This document shows positions 42,032 to 49,628 of a DNA stretch of 64,000 nt, piece by piece; position 1 is the first letter of the stretch, and each line of letters opens with the position of its first letter. The notes under the pieces are model-generated. The model did no database searches. It was not told where the DNA came from and saw only the letters and a program-made list of their open reading frames with translations. Position numbers and translations under genes: made by a program. This DNA comes from UBA1794 sp964439955 (GTDB lineage: Bacteria > Bacteroidota > Bacteroidia > Bacteroidales > Bacteroidaceae): NCBI GenBank assembly GCA_964439955.1, contig CAYTPX010000004.1, forward strand, positions 39,713 to 103,712, in the 5' to 3' direction.

Positions 42032-42646
42032 TTAGCGAAAAGGTTTGTAGTGTGGGAATTGGGCCAGTGCCAATAACGGTTTATCGCTGGCGCTGTCTCC
42101 GTAAACATGCAGGGCAAATCTCGAAAAGTGTGGCACTTTTTCCGAGAAGCGCCGCACCTTTTCTGCACCTTTGCAGTTTGGGGTGGCAAAACGTCCGGTA
42201 AGCCGTCCGTCTTGCACCTCCGGTTCTGTGCCGATTACCTCTGCGATACCTACAGTTTCGGCCCATGGCTTAATCCATTGTGGTAGGGAAGCGCTGACTA
42301 TCAGCATGCGTGTGCCCTCTCGGCGATGGCGTTCGATGGCTTCGGCAGCTCCGGGGCGCAGTAGCTGCGGAATGCGTAATGCATAGTGGCGGCAGTGGCG
42401 TAGAAATTCGGAGTAGCTCATTCCGCGGAAAAAAGAACCGAAGATGTATTCTTTGGCTTTCCCGGCCGGAAAGAGGCGTAGGGCAACGGCTGTTTTCATG
42501 AGCGCCATCAACGGCATGCGGCAGAAGAAGGCGCGCCATCCGCAGGCGTGCACGAGGAAGTCGGGTAGGGAATCGCACCGGATGAGTGTGCCGTCGAAGT
42601 CAAATACGGCTATTTCCTGTGGTCGGGCTGCAAGAGGATATGTCAT
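42032..42646 (-). CDS. HAD-IB family phosphatase
   Basis: A 204-residue HAD hydrolase of subfamily IB. Motif I is AVFDFDGTLIRCDSLPDF (nucleophile Asp in DFDGT). The helical cap follows, then motif II in MLIVSASLPQWI, the motif III Lys near CKGAEKVRR and motif IV GDSASDKPLL. The start at 42646 (MTYPLAARPQEIA) is preferred because it lies past the upstream prenyltransferase stop. The neighbouring decaprenyl-phosphate phosphoribosyltransferase makes a phosphorylated lipid-sugar, and a HAD enzyme is the expected dephosphorylating partner (inference). Residues about 166-179 (RFSEKVP, HFSRFAL) lie over a possible degenerate copy of the dispersed repeat. Confidence 0.85.
   Translation of the reverse strand: MTYPLAARPQEIAVFDFDGTLIRCDSLPDFLVHACGWRAFFCRMPLMALMKTAVALRLFPAGKAKEYIFGSFFRGMSYSEFLRHCRHYALRIPQLLRPGAAEAIERHRREGTRMLIVSASLPQWIKPWAETVGIAEVIGTEPEVQDGRLTGRFATPNCKGAEKVRRFSEKVPHFSRFALHVYGDSASDKPLLALAQFPHYKPFR
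42110..42172 (-). repeat. Possible degenerate 21-bp array in the HAD gene
   Basis: The best unit, 42131-42151, reads on the minus strand with core CTTCTCGGAAAAAG and encodes RFSEKVP in the same frame as the other coding copies. The flanking units are weak, and the protein length is normal here, so this may be coincidence. Confidence 0.35.
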
Positions 42647-42657
42647 TTTGCGGAGCT

Positions 42658-43542
42658 TTAATAGAGGATGAGCGCAAAGGTCAGAAACCATCCCGCTATG
42701 GTGGTTTGCAGGAAGCGGTCGTGCAGGAGTATGTCGGTTGGGTTGCAGTTTTGTTTTTCTACCAGTATGATTTGCAGGTATCGGAGGATGCCGAGTAAAA
42801 CGAAAGGTATGGTGTAATACATTCTGTGGTCGCTTCTTTGCATGACTTCTGGCGATAGGGTATAGAGGATATAGACCACGGCGATGAGTGCGGAGAGGAA
42901 AGCGAGTGCAACTTGAAGGTATTCTTCGGTGTAAGCCAGGGCGTTTTTACGTGAGATGCGTCCCGTTTGCCGGAAGTTGCGCAGGTCGTCGTAGCGTTTG
43001 GCAAGAGCAAGGAAGAGGGCTATGAGGAACGTCATGATGATGAGCCAGTGGGAAACGTAGATGTCTGAGGCGGCTCCTCCGGCAAGCAGGCGGAGGATGA
43101 AGCCGGCGGCTATGAGGGTGACGTCGAGTAGTGGGTATTGTTTCAGCCAGAGCGTGTAAGCCAGATTGATCGTGAGATATGTGGTTGCCAGCAGGGGCAG
43201 TGCTTGTGGGTGTCCGATGGCAGTGCGGGTTAGGAGAATTCCCATGCCGGCGGCCAGAAGCAGGCAGGTGAGCAGGCAGGCTGCGGCAGGCGAAATGCTG
43301 CCTTGTGCGAGCGGGCGGTGGCGTTTGAGCGGGTGTTGCCGGTCTTGTGGGGCGTCTTTCAGGTCATTTATGATGTAGATTCCGCTGGATATAAGGCAGA
43401 ATGCCAATGTTGCCCAAGTTGTTGCTGCCAGTTTGTGGCAATCGGTGATTTCCCGGCCGAAGAAGATTGGCAGAAATAGTATGAGGTTCTTGACCCATTG
43501 AGCCGGGCGTAGTAGCCGGATGAGTGGGGGTGCTTGGTGCAT
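42658..43542 (-). CDS. Decaprenyl-phosphate phosphoribosyltransferase-like prenyltransferase (UbiA family)
   Basis: A 294-residue membrane enzyme with about eight to nine helices. The start LLRPAQWVKNLILFLPIFFG and the aspartate motif YIINDLKDAPQDRQHPLKRH (NDxxxD) are characteristic of the UbiA branch that transfers phosphoribose to a polyprenyl phosphate, as in arabinan precursor synthesis. The second acidic motif is weaker (ALAKRYDDLRNF), also as in this branch. The HAD gene begins 11 bases after its stop, and the membrane protein follows, forming a three-gene set. The physiological product in Bacteroidota is not established. Confidence 0.85.
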   Translation of the reverse strand: MHQAPPLIRLLRPAQWVKNLILFLPIFFGREITDCHKLAATTWATLAFCLISSGIYIINDLKDAPQDRQHPLKRHRPLAQGSISPAAACLLTCLLLAAGMGILLTRTAIGHPQALPLLATTYLTINLAYTLWLKQYPLLDVTLIAAGFILRLLAGGAASDIYVSHWLIIMTFLIALFLALAKRYDDLRNFRQTGRISRKNALAYTEEYLQVALAFLSALIAVVYILYTLSPEVMQRSDHRMYYTIPFVLLGILRYLQIILVEKQNCNPTDILLHDRFLQTTIAGWFLTFALILY

Positions 43543-43558
43543 CGGTCGTGTGGTAATG

Positions 43559-43614
43559 GAAAAAGAGAGCAGCCTTTCCTCTCCGGCGCGTATGGGAGAG
43601 TGCGGGGCTGCTCT
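43559..43614 (-). terminator. Terminator of the methylmalonyl-CoA decarboxylase genes
   Basis: AGAGCAGCC at 43566-43574 pairs with GGCTGCTCT at 43606-43614, with an inner stem CTCTCC/GGGAGAG; the minus strand continues into TTTTTCC. It lies just after the biotin carrier gene stop. Confidence 0.7.
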
Positions 43615-43636
43615 TGGGTATTGGTCGGTTGTTCCC

Positions 43637-44059
43637 TTATTCGTAGGTCACGAGGTCTGCGCCGTCCAGCACGGAGTCGCCGGTATTGACGCATACTTCT
43701 TTGATTACTCCGGAGGTCGTGGCGGGAATGTTGTTTTCCATCTTCATGGCTTCCAAGATAATCAAAGTATCTCCCCGCTTCACCGTGTCGCCGGGTTTCA
43801 CTTTGATGGCTACGATGATGCCCGGGAGGGGCGATTTTTCGCTTTTTTTCGTAGCCGCCGGTTGGGCGGGCGCTGCGGTTTTGGCTGCCGGCCTGTGGGT
43901 TACGGCGGGGTGCACGGGGGCTGCTGCGGCTTTGGGCTCCTCTTCCAGCTCCACGGAGTAGGGCACGCCGTTGACTTCCACCGTCACTTTCCCTTTTTCG
44001 GGCTCGCCGACGGTGACGGTATAGGGATTCCCGTTGATTTTATACTTGTATTCTTTCAT
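43637..44059 (-). CDS. mmdC: Biotin carboxyl carrier subunit (methylmalonyl-CoA decarboxylase type)
   Basis: A 140-residue carrier protein. The N-terminal part (MKEYKYKINGNPYTVTVGEP) is followed by an Ala/Pro-rich flexible linker (about 45-72). The C-terminal biotinyl domain has the biotinylation site EAMKMEN with Lys106 as acceptor. It shuttles CO2 between the carboxyltransferase MmdA and a decarboxylase or acceptor subunit. Third of the genes epimerase, mmdA, small protein, carrier on this strand. The symbol follows the decarboxylase family; a role in propionyl-CoA carboxylation is also possible. Confidence 0.88.
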   Translation of the reverse strand: MKEYKYKINGNPYTVTVGEPEKGKVTVEVNGVPYSVELEEEPKAAAAPVHPAVTHRPAAKTAAPAQPAATKKSEKSPLPGIIVAIKVKPGDTVKRGDTLIILEAMKMENNIPATTSGVIKEVCVNTGDSVLDGADLVTYE

Positions 44060-44090
44060 AATTCATCTTGTATGTGTGAAGTAAAACGGT

Positions 44091-44285
44091 TTATTTTTGT
44101 TTCCGCACGGGGCTGCCCGGCATCAGGCAGGGCTTGAAGGCCCAGGCCGAAGAGATGCTGCGGATGGTAATCCGGTTCGGTTCAATGTCGTGGGGCGAGA
44201 GGAGCGTTTCGTACAAGGCCATCGTAATGGCGGCGTATTCCTCGCAGGCCCGTCCGGGTTGGTTGTTTTGTTTTTCTGTGTCCAT
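44091..44285 (-). CDS. Small protein resembling the C-terminal end of decarboxylase delta/gamma subunits
   Basis: A 64-residue protein located between mmdA (40 bases) and the biotin carrier gene (31 bases). EEYAAITMALYETLLSPHD followed by ITIRSISSAWAFKPCLMPGS resembles the AAIAxAL...SAWxxxG C-terminus of OadG/MmdD/MmdE-type subunits, which helps assemble the carboxyltransferase-carrier complex. The membrane helix normally found at the start of OadG-type subunits is absent. The position in the operon supports a real gene. The assignment is tentative. Confidence 0.6.
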   Translation of the reverse strand: MDTEKQNNQPGRACEEYAAITMALYETLLSPHDIEPNRITIRSISSAWAFKPCLMPGSPVRKQK

Positions 44286-44325
44286 AAGGGTCTTTTTTGT
44301 TGGAACATGCCCTGCCTGCGGATGC

Positions 44326-45879
44326 TTACAGGGGGATATTCCCGTGTTTCTTCGCAGGGTTTACCACTTTCTTGGTTTGCAGTTGCTCCAAAGCGCGGAT
44401 GACGCGGAAGCGCGTGTTGCGCGGTTCGATCACATCGTCTATGTAGCCGTACTTTGCCGCGTTGTAGGGGTTGGCGAAAAGCTTGGTGTATTCGGCTTCT
44501 TTCTCGGCAAGGAATGCGGCAGGGTCTTCCTGCGCTTTGGCTTCTTTTGCATATAAAACTTCTACAGCCCCCGCGCCGCCCATTACGGCTATCTCGGCCG
44601 TCGGCCACGCATAGTTCATGTCGCCCCGGAGTTGCTTGCAGCTCATCACGATGTGGCTGCCCCCGTAACTTTTCCGCAGCGTAACCGTCACCTTGGGCAC
44701 TGTTGCTTCGCCGTAAGCGTAGAGGAGTTTGGCACCGTGGAGGATGACCGCGTTGTATTCTTGCCCTGTCCCGGGGAGGAAGCCCGGCACGTCCACCAAA
44801 GAGACGAGGGGTATGTTGAACGCATCGCAGAAGCGGACGAAGCGCGCGCCTTTGCGCGAGGCGTTGCAGTCAAGCACCCCGGCCATGTATTTGGGCTGGT
44901 TGGCCACGATGCCTACGGAGTGGCCGTTCATGCGCGCGAAACCGATGATGATGTTCTTTGCGTAATCCGGCTGGACCTCGAGGAACTCGCCGTTGTCCAC
45001 GATGGCCGAAACAACCTCATACATGTCGTATGGTTTGTTCGGGTTCTCCGGGATAATCTCGTTCAGGCGGTCTTCCATGCGGTCCACGGGGTCGGTACAT
45101 TCTACCCGCGGGGCTTCTTCCATGTTGTTCTGCGGTATGTAGCTGACGAGTTTGCGGAGCAGGGCAAAGGCTTCCTCTTCGGTCTCGGCGGTAAAGTGGC
45201 AGACGCCGGACTTGGTGGAGTGTATGCTGGCGCCGCCCAACGTCTCTTGGTCTACGTCTTCGCCCGTAACGGTTTTCACGACCTTCGGGCCTGTGAGGAA
45301 CATGTAGGAAGTGCCTTCCATCATGAGGGTAAAGTCCGTCAGCGCCGGGGAGTAGACAGCTCCTCCGGCGCAGGGGCCGAAGATGCCGGAGATTTGGGGA
45401 ATGACGCCGGAAGCCATGATGTTGCGTTGGAATATCTCGGCAAATCCGGCCAAGGCGTTGATGCCCTCCTGTATGCGTGCGCCTCCCGAGTCGTTGATGC
45501 CGATGCAGGGGGCTCCCATTTTCATGGCTAAGTCCATGACTTTACATATCTTCAAGGCCATGGTTTCCGACAGCGAACCGCCTGCCACGGTGAAGTCCTG
45601 TGCGAATACATAGATGAGCCGTCCGTCGATAGTGCCATAGCCCGTGACTACGCCGTCGCCCAGGTATTGTTTCTTTTCCATGCCGAAATTGGTGCAGCGG
45701 TGCAGCTGGAACATGTCCAATTCTTCGAAACTGCCTTCGTCAAGCAACATGGCTATCCGTTCGCGAGCCGTGTATTTCCCGCGTTCGTGCTGTTTCTCGA
45801 TCGCTTTCTCCCCGCCGCCGATGCGGGCTTTGGCGCGGAGTTCGATGAGTTCCCTGATTTTTTCCGTTTGAGTGCTCAT
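44326..45879 (-). CDS. mmdA: Methylmalonyl-CoA carboxyltransferase/decarboxylase alpha subunit
   Basis: A 517-residue carboxyltransferase of the acyl-CoA carboxylase beta family. It moves the carboxyl group between methylmalonyl-CoA and the biotin carrier. The start at 45879 (MSTQTEKIRELIELRAKARI) is typical; the longer frame upstream overlaps the epimerase. The N-half crotonase fold has INDSGGARIQEGINALAGF (oxyanion loop) and GPCAGGAVYSPALTDF. The C-half has VDVPGFLPGTGQEYNAVILH and GGAGAVEVLYAKEAKAQEDP. Full length. The mce gene lies 61 bases upstream and the small protein and carrier genes downstream. No sodium-pump beta subunit gene is in the cluster. Confidence 0.95.
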   Translation of the reverse strand: MSTQTEKIRELIELRAKARIGGGEKAIEKQHERGKYTARERIAMLLDEGSFEELDMFQLHRCTNFGMEKKQYLGDGVVTGYGTIDGRLIYVFAQDFTVAGGSLSETMALKICKVMDLAMKMGAPCIGINDSGGARIQEGINALAGFAEIFQRNIMASGVIPQISGIFGPCAGGAVYSPALTDFTLMMEGTSYMFLTGPKVVKTVTGEDVDQETLGGASIHSTKSGVCHFTAETEEEAFALLRKLVSYIPQNNMEEAPRVECTDPVDRMEDRLNEIIPENPNKPYDMYEVVSAIVDNGEFLEVQPDYAKNIIIGFARMNGHSVGIVANQPKYMAGVLDCNASRKGARFVRFCDAFNIPLVSLVDVPGFLPGTGQEYNAVILHGAKLLYAYGEATVPKVTVTLRKSYGGSHIVMSCKQLRGDMNYAWPTAEIAVMGGAGAVEVLYAKEAKAQEDPAAFLAEKEAEYTKLFANPYNAAKYGYIDDVIEPRNTRFRVIRALEQLQTKKVVNPAKKHGNIPL

Positions 45880-45940
45880 TGGGTTATTTTGGTTGATGGG
45901 TTGGATGTTCTGGTGGGGAATGTGGGCAGGCCGTTCTTCC

Positions 45941-46351
45941 TTATTGCCCGGGTTCGCATAGCTCGGTGAGGATTCCTTGCGTCGATTTGGGGTGGAGGAA
46001 TGCGATGTGCATCTTTTCCGCCCCGGGGCGCGGCGTCTTGTCAATGAGGCGTATGCCTTCGGCTTCCACTTCCTGCAGGGCGTTGGCTACGCCGTCTTCC
46101 ACGGCAAACGCCAAGTGGTGGATGCCCTCGCCGCGTTTTTCGATGAATTTGGCGATTGTGCTGTCCTCGTCCGTGGGTTCAAGCAGCTCCAGTTTTACGT
46201 CGCCGACCTTGAGGAACGCGGTACGCACTTTCTGGTCTTCCACGGCCTCTATGTTATAGCACTTCAGCCCAAGGACTTTTTCATAATAGGGAAGGGCTTC
46301 TTCGATGCTCTTTACGGCGATGCCCAAGTGTTCGATGTGGGATATTTTCAT
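45941..46351 (-). CDS. mce: Methylmalonyl-CoA epimerase
   Basis: A 136-residue vicinal-oxygen-chelate protein that interconverts the (S) and (R) forms of methylmalonyl-CoA, linking MmdA to the mutase. The start at 46351 (MKISHIEHLGIAVKSIEEAL) is the family's usual N-terminus. Metal ligands are expected at His8, in GIHHLAFAVED and at the final ILTELCEP glutamate. EKMHIAFLHPKSTQGILTEL is the diagnostic C-terminal motif. First gene of the decarboxylase set; mutA-mutB are about 35 kb away in this window. Confidence 0.95.
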   Translation of the reverse strand: MKISHIEHLGIAVKSIEEALPYYEKVLGLKCYNIEAVEDQKVRTAFLKVGDVKLELLEPTDEDSTIAKFIEKRGEGIHHLAFAVEDGVANALQEVEAEGIRLIDKTPRPGAEKMHIAFLHPKSTQGILTELCEPGQ

Positions 46352-46437
46352 TTTTGCTGTGTTTTTGTTTTTCCCTTGCGGAGAATGTTGTTTTTGTGCT
46401 TTTTCCTTTCGTCTGGGAAAGGGGTGGAAGCACCGTG

Positions 46438-46445
46438 CAAAGGAA
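46438..46445 (-). promoter_or_regulatory. Possible -7 box of the mce operon
   Basis: The minus strand reads TTCCTTTG, one mismatch from TAnnTTTG, 87 bases upstream of the epimerase start. It is the best candidate in the spacer. Confidence 0.4.
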
Positions 46446-46556
46446 GCCAATTTTCAATGAAAAAAAAAGGGCTGTGCGGAAAATTTTGAGGCACGTCGGC
46501 CCGGGAGTGGCGGGGCTTTGCTTGAAAGAGGGCTGGGGAATGGAGGGAAAAGCCAT

Positions 46557-46640
46557 GCCGCGCGTGGGAAAAGCGGCACGGCTTCCGGGGAGGAGGTGCG
46601 GTGCTTCCGGGAAAAAGCCCCGAGGCTTTTGCTCCGGAAC
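46557..46640 (+). repeat. 21-bp x4 palindromic array
   Basis: Units 46557-46577, 46578-46598, 46599-46619 and 46620-46640, with cores GGGAAAAGCGG, GGCTTCCGGGGAGG, TGCTTCCGGGAAAAAGC and GGCTTTTGCTCCGG. Intergenic, just after the frameshifted secreted protein gene. Confidence 0.7.
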
Positions 46641-46683
46641 TGCGCCGGGGGAGGGGGGAGATTTCCCGCAATCTCTTATCCCG

Positions 46684-47170
46684 TTACGGCGCGAGGGGCG
46701 TGTAGCGGAAATCGCGGAAACAGGCTTGGCCGTCCCGGAGGGAGGCCAAGGCGGGGCGCAGGGCGAAGAAGCCCCCATAGGTGTTGTGGTGCATGCGGGA
46801 GGCATCGAGGGCGTCGGCTACCGTAGTCCACTGTTCCCTGTCGGTGCTGATGGGGACTTGCACACGGTTGGAGCGGTTGATGAGGCGGGCGCGGAAAGTG
46901 CCGTTGTGGGGGATGGGGATGGTTTGCTTGTGTTCTGCGTCGGCATGCAACGTGAATCCCTGCCCGGTGGAGGTGATGCTAAATACATGCCCTCGGTTTC
47001 CCATTCCGCGGGGTAGCCCCCACCCACGTAGACGCGCCGTTTCACGCCTATGGTGGCCAGCCCGTCGTCGCCGGGGCATAGTAAAAAGGCGAGATGGCCA
47101 AAGGGAATGTTTGTGCCACCGGGTGGGTGAATGTCAAGAATGCCAAGAGGAGGGCGGGGATTGCTTTCAT
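46684..47170 (-). pseudogene. Small secreted protein resembling the C-terminal domain of GH43 enzymes, frameshifted
   Basis: From ATG at 47170 the frame encodes a signal peptide (MKAIPALLLAFLTFTHPVAQ) and a mature start (TFPLAISPFLLCPGDDG, then RRVYVGGGYPAEWETEG). It then breaks. The following part continues in the next frame (HVFSITSTGQGFTLHADAEH to FRDFRYTPLAP at 46684). Adding one G in the C-run at 46990-46992 (plus strand) restores one 162-residue protein. The second part, with MHHNTYGGFFALRPAL and GQACFRDFRY, resembles the C-terminal beta-sandwich of GH43-type beta-xylosidases, without a catalytic domain. It lies 61 bases downstream of the cyclophilin gene on the same strand. The break may be a sequencing error or a real decay. 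Confidence 0.6.
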
Positions 47171-47230
47171 CGTTTTGCGGTCGGAGAGAGGGGAAATCCG
47201 GCGGGCGTCATGGTATCTGCCGGATAGGGC

Positions 47231-48052
47231 TTATTTGTGGAAAACTTTGGTGGAGAGGATGATTACGTCTTCTTCGGGCCGGTCGTTGGAATCGGTGGGC
47301 ATGAGTGTGATTTTCTCCACGACGTCTTGCCCTTCCACCAGTTCGCCGAAGATGGTGACAGTACCGTCCAAGTGGGGCGTGCCGCCTATTTCGCGGTACA
47401 CTTTGCGGTGTTCTTCAGGAATGGTGACGGGTCCTTCCTTTTCGTGCTGCTCCTTTGCCCGTTGGAGTGCCCGTCCGGCAAGCAGGCTGGCATTGTCCGG
47501 CGTGGCGAGTTGCGGCTCTTCGAGCATCAGCTCGTAGCGGGCGCGGTGGTAGAGGTAGCTTTGCCGCCATTCGTCCATGCGTTTTTCAGTCTTGTCCAAC
47601 TCTTCGTCGGTGAAAGTGCGGCCTTGTACGACGCAGAACTGCGTCCCTGCCGAATTGCGCGTGGGGTTTACCTCGTCGCCCAGCTTGGCGTCGATAAGCG
47701 CCCCTTGCTTGCAGAAGAAACCGGGGTTGATTTCAGCATAAACGCAGTATCCCCCGTCGCCGTCGCCATAGGCTTTCCCGGGAATCGGGTTTTTGCTTGT
47801 GGGGTCGCCCCCTTGGATCAGGAAATCTTTGATGACCCGGTGGAAAATGAGCCCTTCGTATGCCTTCTCTTTGCATAGGCGGATGAAGTTGTCGCGGTGC
47901 AGGGGAGTCTCATCGTAGAGCCAGAGTGTGAATTTCCCTTGGTTGGTTTTAATGGTAACGTAGGTCCTCTTTTCGCCTTTCTTTCCCGCTTGTGCGACGG
48001 AAATGCAGCCGAAGAAGAGGAACAGCGTGCAATAAAGAAATAATTTGTTCAT
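47231..48052 (-). CDS. Peptidyl-prolyl cis-trans isomerase, cyclophilin type, exported
   Basis: A 273-residue protein with a signal peptide (MNKLFLYCTLFLFFGCISVA; the Cys at 16 could be a lipobox). The cyclophilin fold is clear: VTIKTNQGKFTLWLYDETP, NFIRLCKEKAYEGLIFHRVI, IQGGDPTSKNP and NSAGTQFCVVQGR. An insertion of about 85 residues, mostly charged and helical (TEKRMDEWRQSYLYHRARYE onward), separates the last core strands, which resume at LDGTVTIFGELVEGQDVVEK. This long form is common in Bacteroidales. It should assist protein folding in the periplasm. The start at 48052 is set by the promoter at 48090-48120. Confidence 0.92.
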   Translation of the reverse strand: MNKLFLYCTLFLFFGCISVAQAGKKGEKRTYVTIKTNQGKFTLWLYDETPLHRDNFIRLCKEKAYEGLIFHRVIKDFLIQGGDPTSKNPIPGKAYGDGDGGYCVYAEINPGFFCKQGALIDAKLGDEVNPTRNSAGTQFCVVQGRTFTDEELDKTEKRMDEWRQSYLYHRARYELMLEEPQLATPDNASLLAGRALQRAKEQHEKEGPVTIPEEHRKVYREIGGTPHLDGTVTIFGELVEGQDVVEKITLMPTDSNDRPEEDVIILSTKVFHK

Positions 48053-48089
48053 GACCTTAAAATGCAAATAGTTGTGTATGTTAGGGTGG

Positions 48090-48120
48090 CAAAGGTAGGG
48101 AATGTGGAAAGAAGTCCAAA
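48090..48120 (-). promoter_or_regulatory. Promoter of the cyclophilin gene
   Basis: The minus strand has TTTG (48117-48120) and TACCTTTG (48090-48097) with 19 bases between, a full consensus match. Confidence 0.82.
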
Positions 48121-48128
48121 TAAAAATG

Positions 48129-48136
48129 TATCTTTG
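48129..48136 (+). promoter_or_regulatory. -7 box of the DEAD-box helicase gene
   Basis: TATCTTTG, 38 bases before the start codon; divergent from and interlocked with the cyclophilin promoter. Confidence 0.65.
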
Positions 48137-48174
48137 CGCGTGGAAAAATAGAATCAAACAGAGTTGATACTTTC

Positions 48175-49539
48175 ATGAAATTTGCAGAACTTGATTTGGA
48201 CGACCCTGTATTGGATGCATTGGACGCAATGCGTTTCGAAGAATGCACCCCGGTGCAGGAACACACGATACCGCCCATTTTGGAGGGGCATGACCTGATA
48301 GGCATAGCCCAGACGGGAACGGGCAAGACCGCTGCTTACACGCTCCCGATATTGAACCGCATGCTCTCGGACGGGCATCCCGAAGATGCCATCAACTGCG
48401 TGATTATGGCACCCACGCGGGAGTTGGCCCAGCAAATAGACCAGCAGATGGAGGGCTTCTCTTACTTCCTGCCTTTTTCGAGCGTGGCCGTATATGGAGG
48501 GAACGACGGTACCCGTTTCGAGCAGGAGAAACGGGGCTTGACATTGGGGGCGGACATCGTCATTGCGACGCCGGGACGCCTGTTGGCCCATATCGCGCTG
48601 GGGTACGTCGATTTGTCGCGTGTGTCCTATTTTGTGCTGGATGAGGCCGATAGGATGCTCGATATGGGCTTTTATGACGATATCATGCAGGTGGTGCGTC
48701 TTTTGCCGGAAACACGCCAGACAATCCTCTTTTCGGCTACGATGCCGGCTAATATCAAGAAGCTGACCCAAGCCATCTTGAAAGACCCCGTGGAGGTGAA
48801 ACTCGCGATTTCCAAACCGGCCGACAAGATCAAGCAAAGCGTTACGATTTGCTACGAACGGCAGAAGTTGCCCATCCTGCAGCAAATATTCGGAAGTAAT
48901 GGCGAATGTCCCAAAACAGTGCTTTTTTCTTCTTCCAAACAGAAAGTGAAAGAAGTGGCACGGATGCTGTTGAAAAAAGGTTTTCGCGTGGGGGAGATGC
49001 ACTCCGATTTGGAACAATCCCAGCGCGACGAGGTGATGCGCCAGTACAAGAACGGGCATTTGGATATATTGGTGGCGACGGATATCGTTTCGCGCGGGAT
49101 TGACATTGACGACATCGAGCTGGTGGTCAATTATGATGTGCCGCACGACGCGGAAGATTATGTACACCGTATTGGGCGTACTGCACGGGCCGACCGCGAT
49201 GGGGCTTCGATTACGTTTGTCGGAGAGGCGGAGCAGGCGAAATGGGCTGCCATCGAGCGCTTCCTTGGGAAGGAGGTGGAGCGGAATGTAGTCCCGGAAG
49301 AGTTTGGGGCAGTGCCTGTTTATAATCCGCGCGGGGGTGGCCGTGGCGGACAGGGTAAAAGGGCAGATGGACATGGACGCAGGAACGGCAATGGGACGCC
49401 GGGTCATTCGCGCGGCCGTTCTAAACGGAACGACCGACCGCAAACGACCCCTTCCGGAGAAACAGCCCGTTCTCCCCGGCGGTCGCGTGGCCGCGGAAGG
49501 AATCATGGAAAAGCGGGAGAAAAGACAGGTGGGAACTGA
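48175..49539 (+). CDS. DEAD-box ATP-dependent RNA helicase
   Basis: A 454-residue RhlE/CshA-like helicase that remodels RNA in ribosome assembly or decay. The Q motif (FEECTPVQEHTIPPIL) comes first. Motif I is AQTGTGKTAAYTLP, Ia PTRELAQQ, II LDEADRMLDMGF, III SAT, IV VLFSSSKQKV, V ATDIVSRGIDIDDIE and VI HRIGRTARADRDG. The C-terminal tail (about 380-454) is Gly/Arg/Lys-rich and likely unstructured, binding RNA without sequence specificity. Monocistronic, with its own promoter. Confidence 0.95.
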   Translation: MKFAELDLDDPVLDALDAMRFEECTPVQEHTIPPILEGHDLIGIAQTGTGKTAAYTLPILNRMLSDGHPEDAINCVIMAPTRELAQQIDQQMEGFSYFLPFSSVAVYGGNDGTRFEQEKRGLTLGADIVIATPGRLLAHIALGYVDLSRVSYFVLDEADRMLDMGFYDDIMQVVRLLPETRQTILFSATMPANIKKLTQAILKDPVEVKLAISKPADKIKQSVTICYERQKLPILQQIFGSNGECPKTVLFSSSKQKVKEVARMLLKKGFRVGEMHSDLEQSQRDEVMRQYKNGHLDILVATDIVSRGIDIDDIELVVNYDVPHDAEDYVHRIGRTARADRDGASITFVGEAEQAKWAAIERFLGKEVERNVVPEEFGAVPVYNPRGGGRGGQGKRADGHGRRNGNGTPGHSRGRSKRNDRPQTTPSGETARSPRRSRGRGRNHGKAGEKTGGN

Positions 49540-49628
49540 AGTCGGGTTGCCTTAATCCGTTTGCCTGTCTTGGATTTGTTTTTTGGCAGGATGTCGGGCG
49601 GCAATTTCTGAAGATTAGGATCGCTTTT

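Larger units (their letters stand above)
46352..46683. other. 332-bp intergenic region without a gene
   Basis: Contains a weak minus-strand promoter for mce (46438-46445), a poly-A stretch at 46460-46468 and a repeat array (46557-46640). No gene supported on either strand. Confidence 0.65.
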
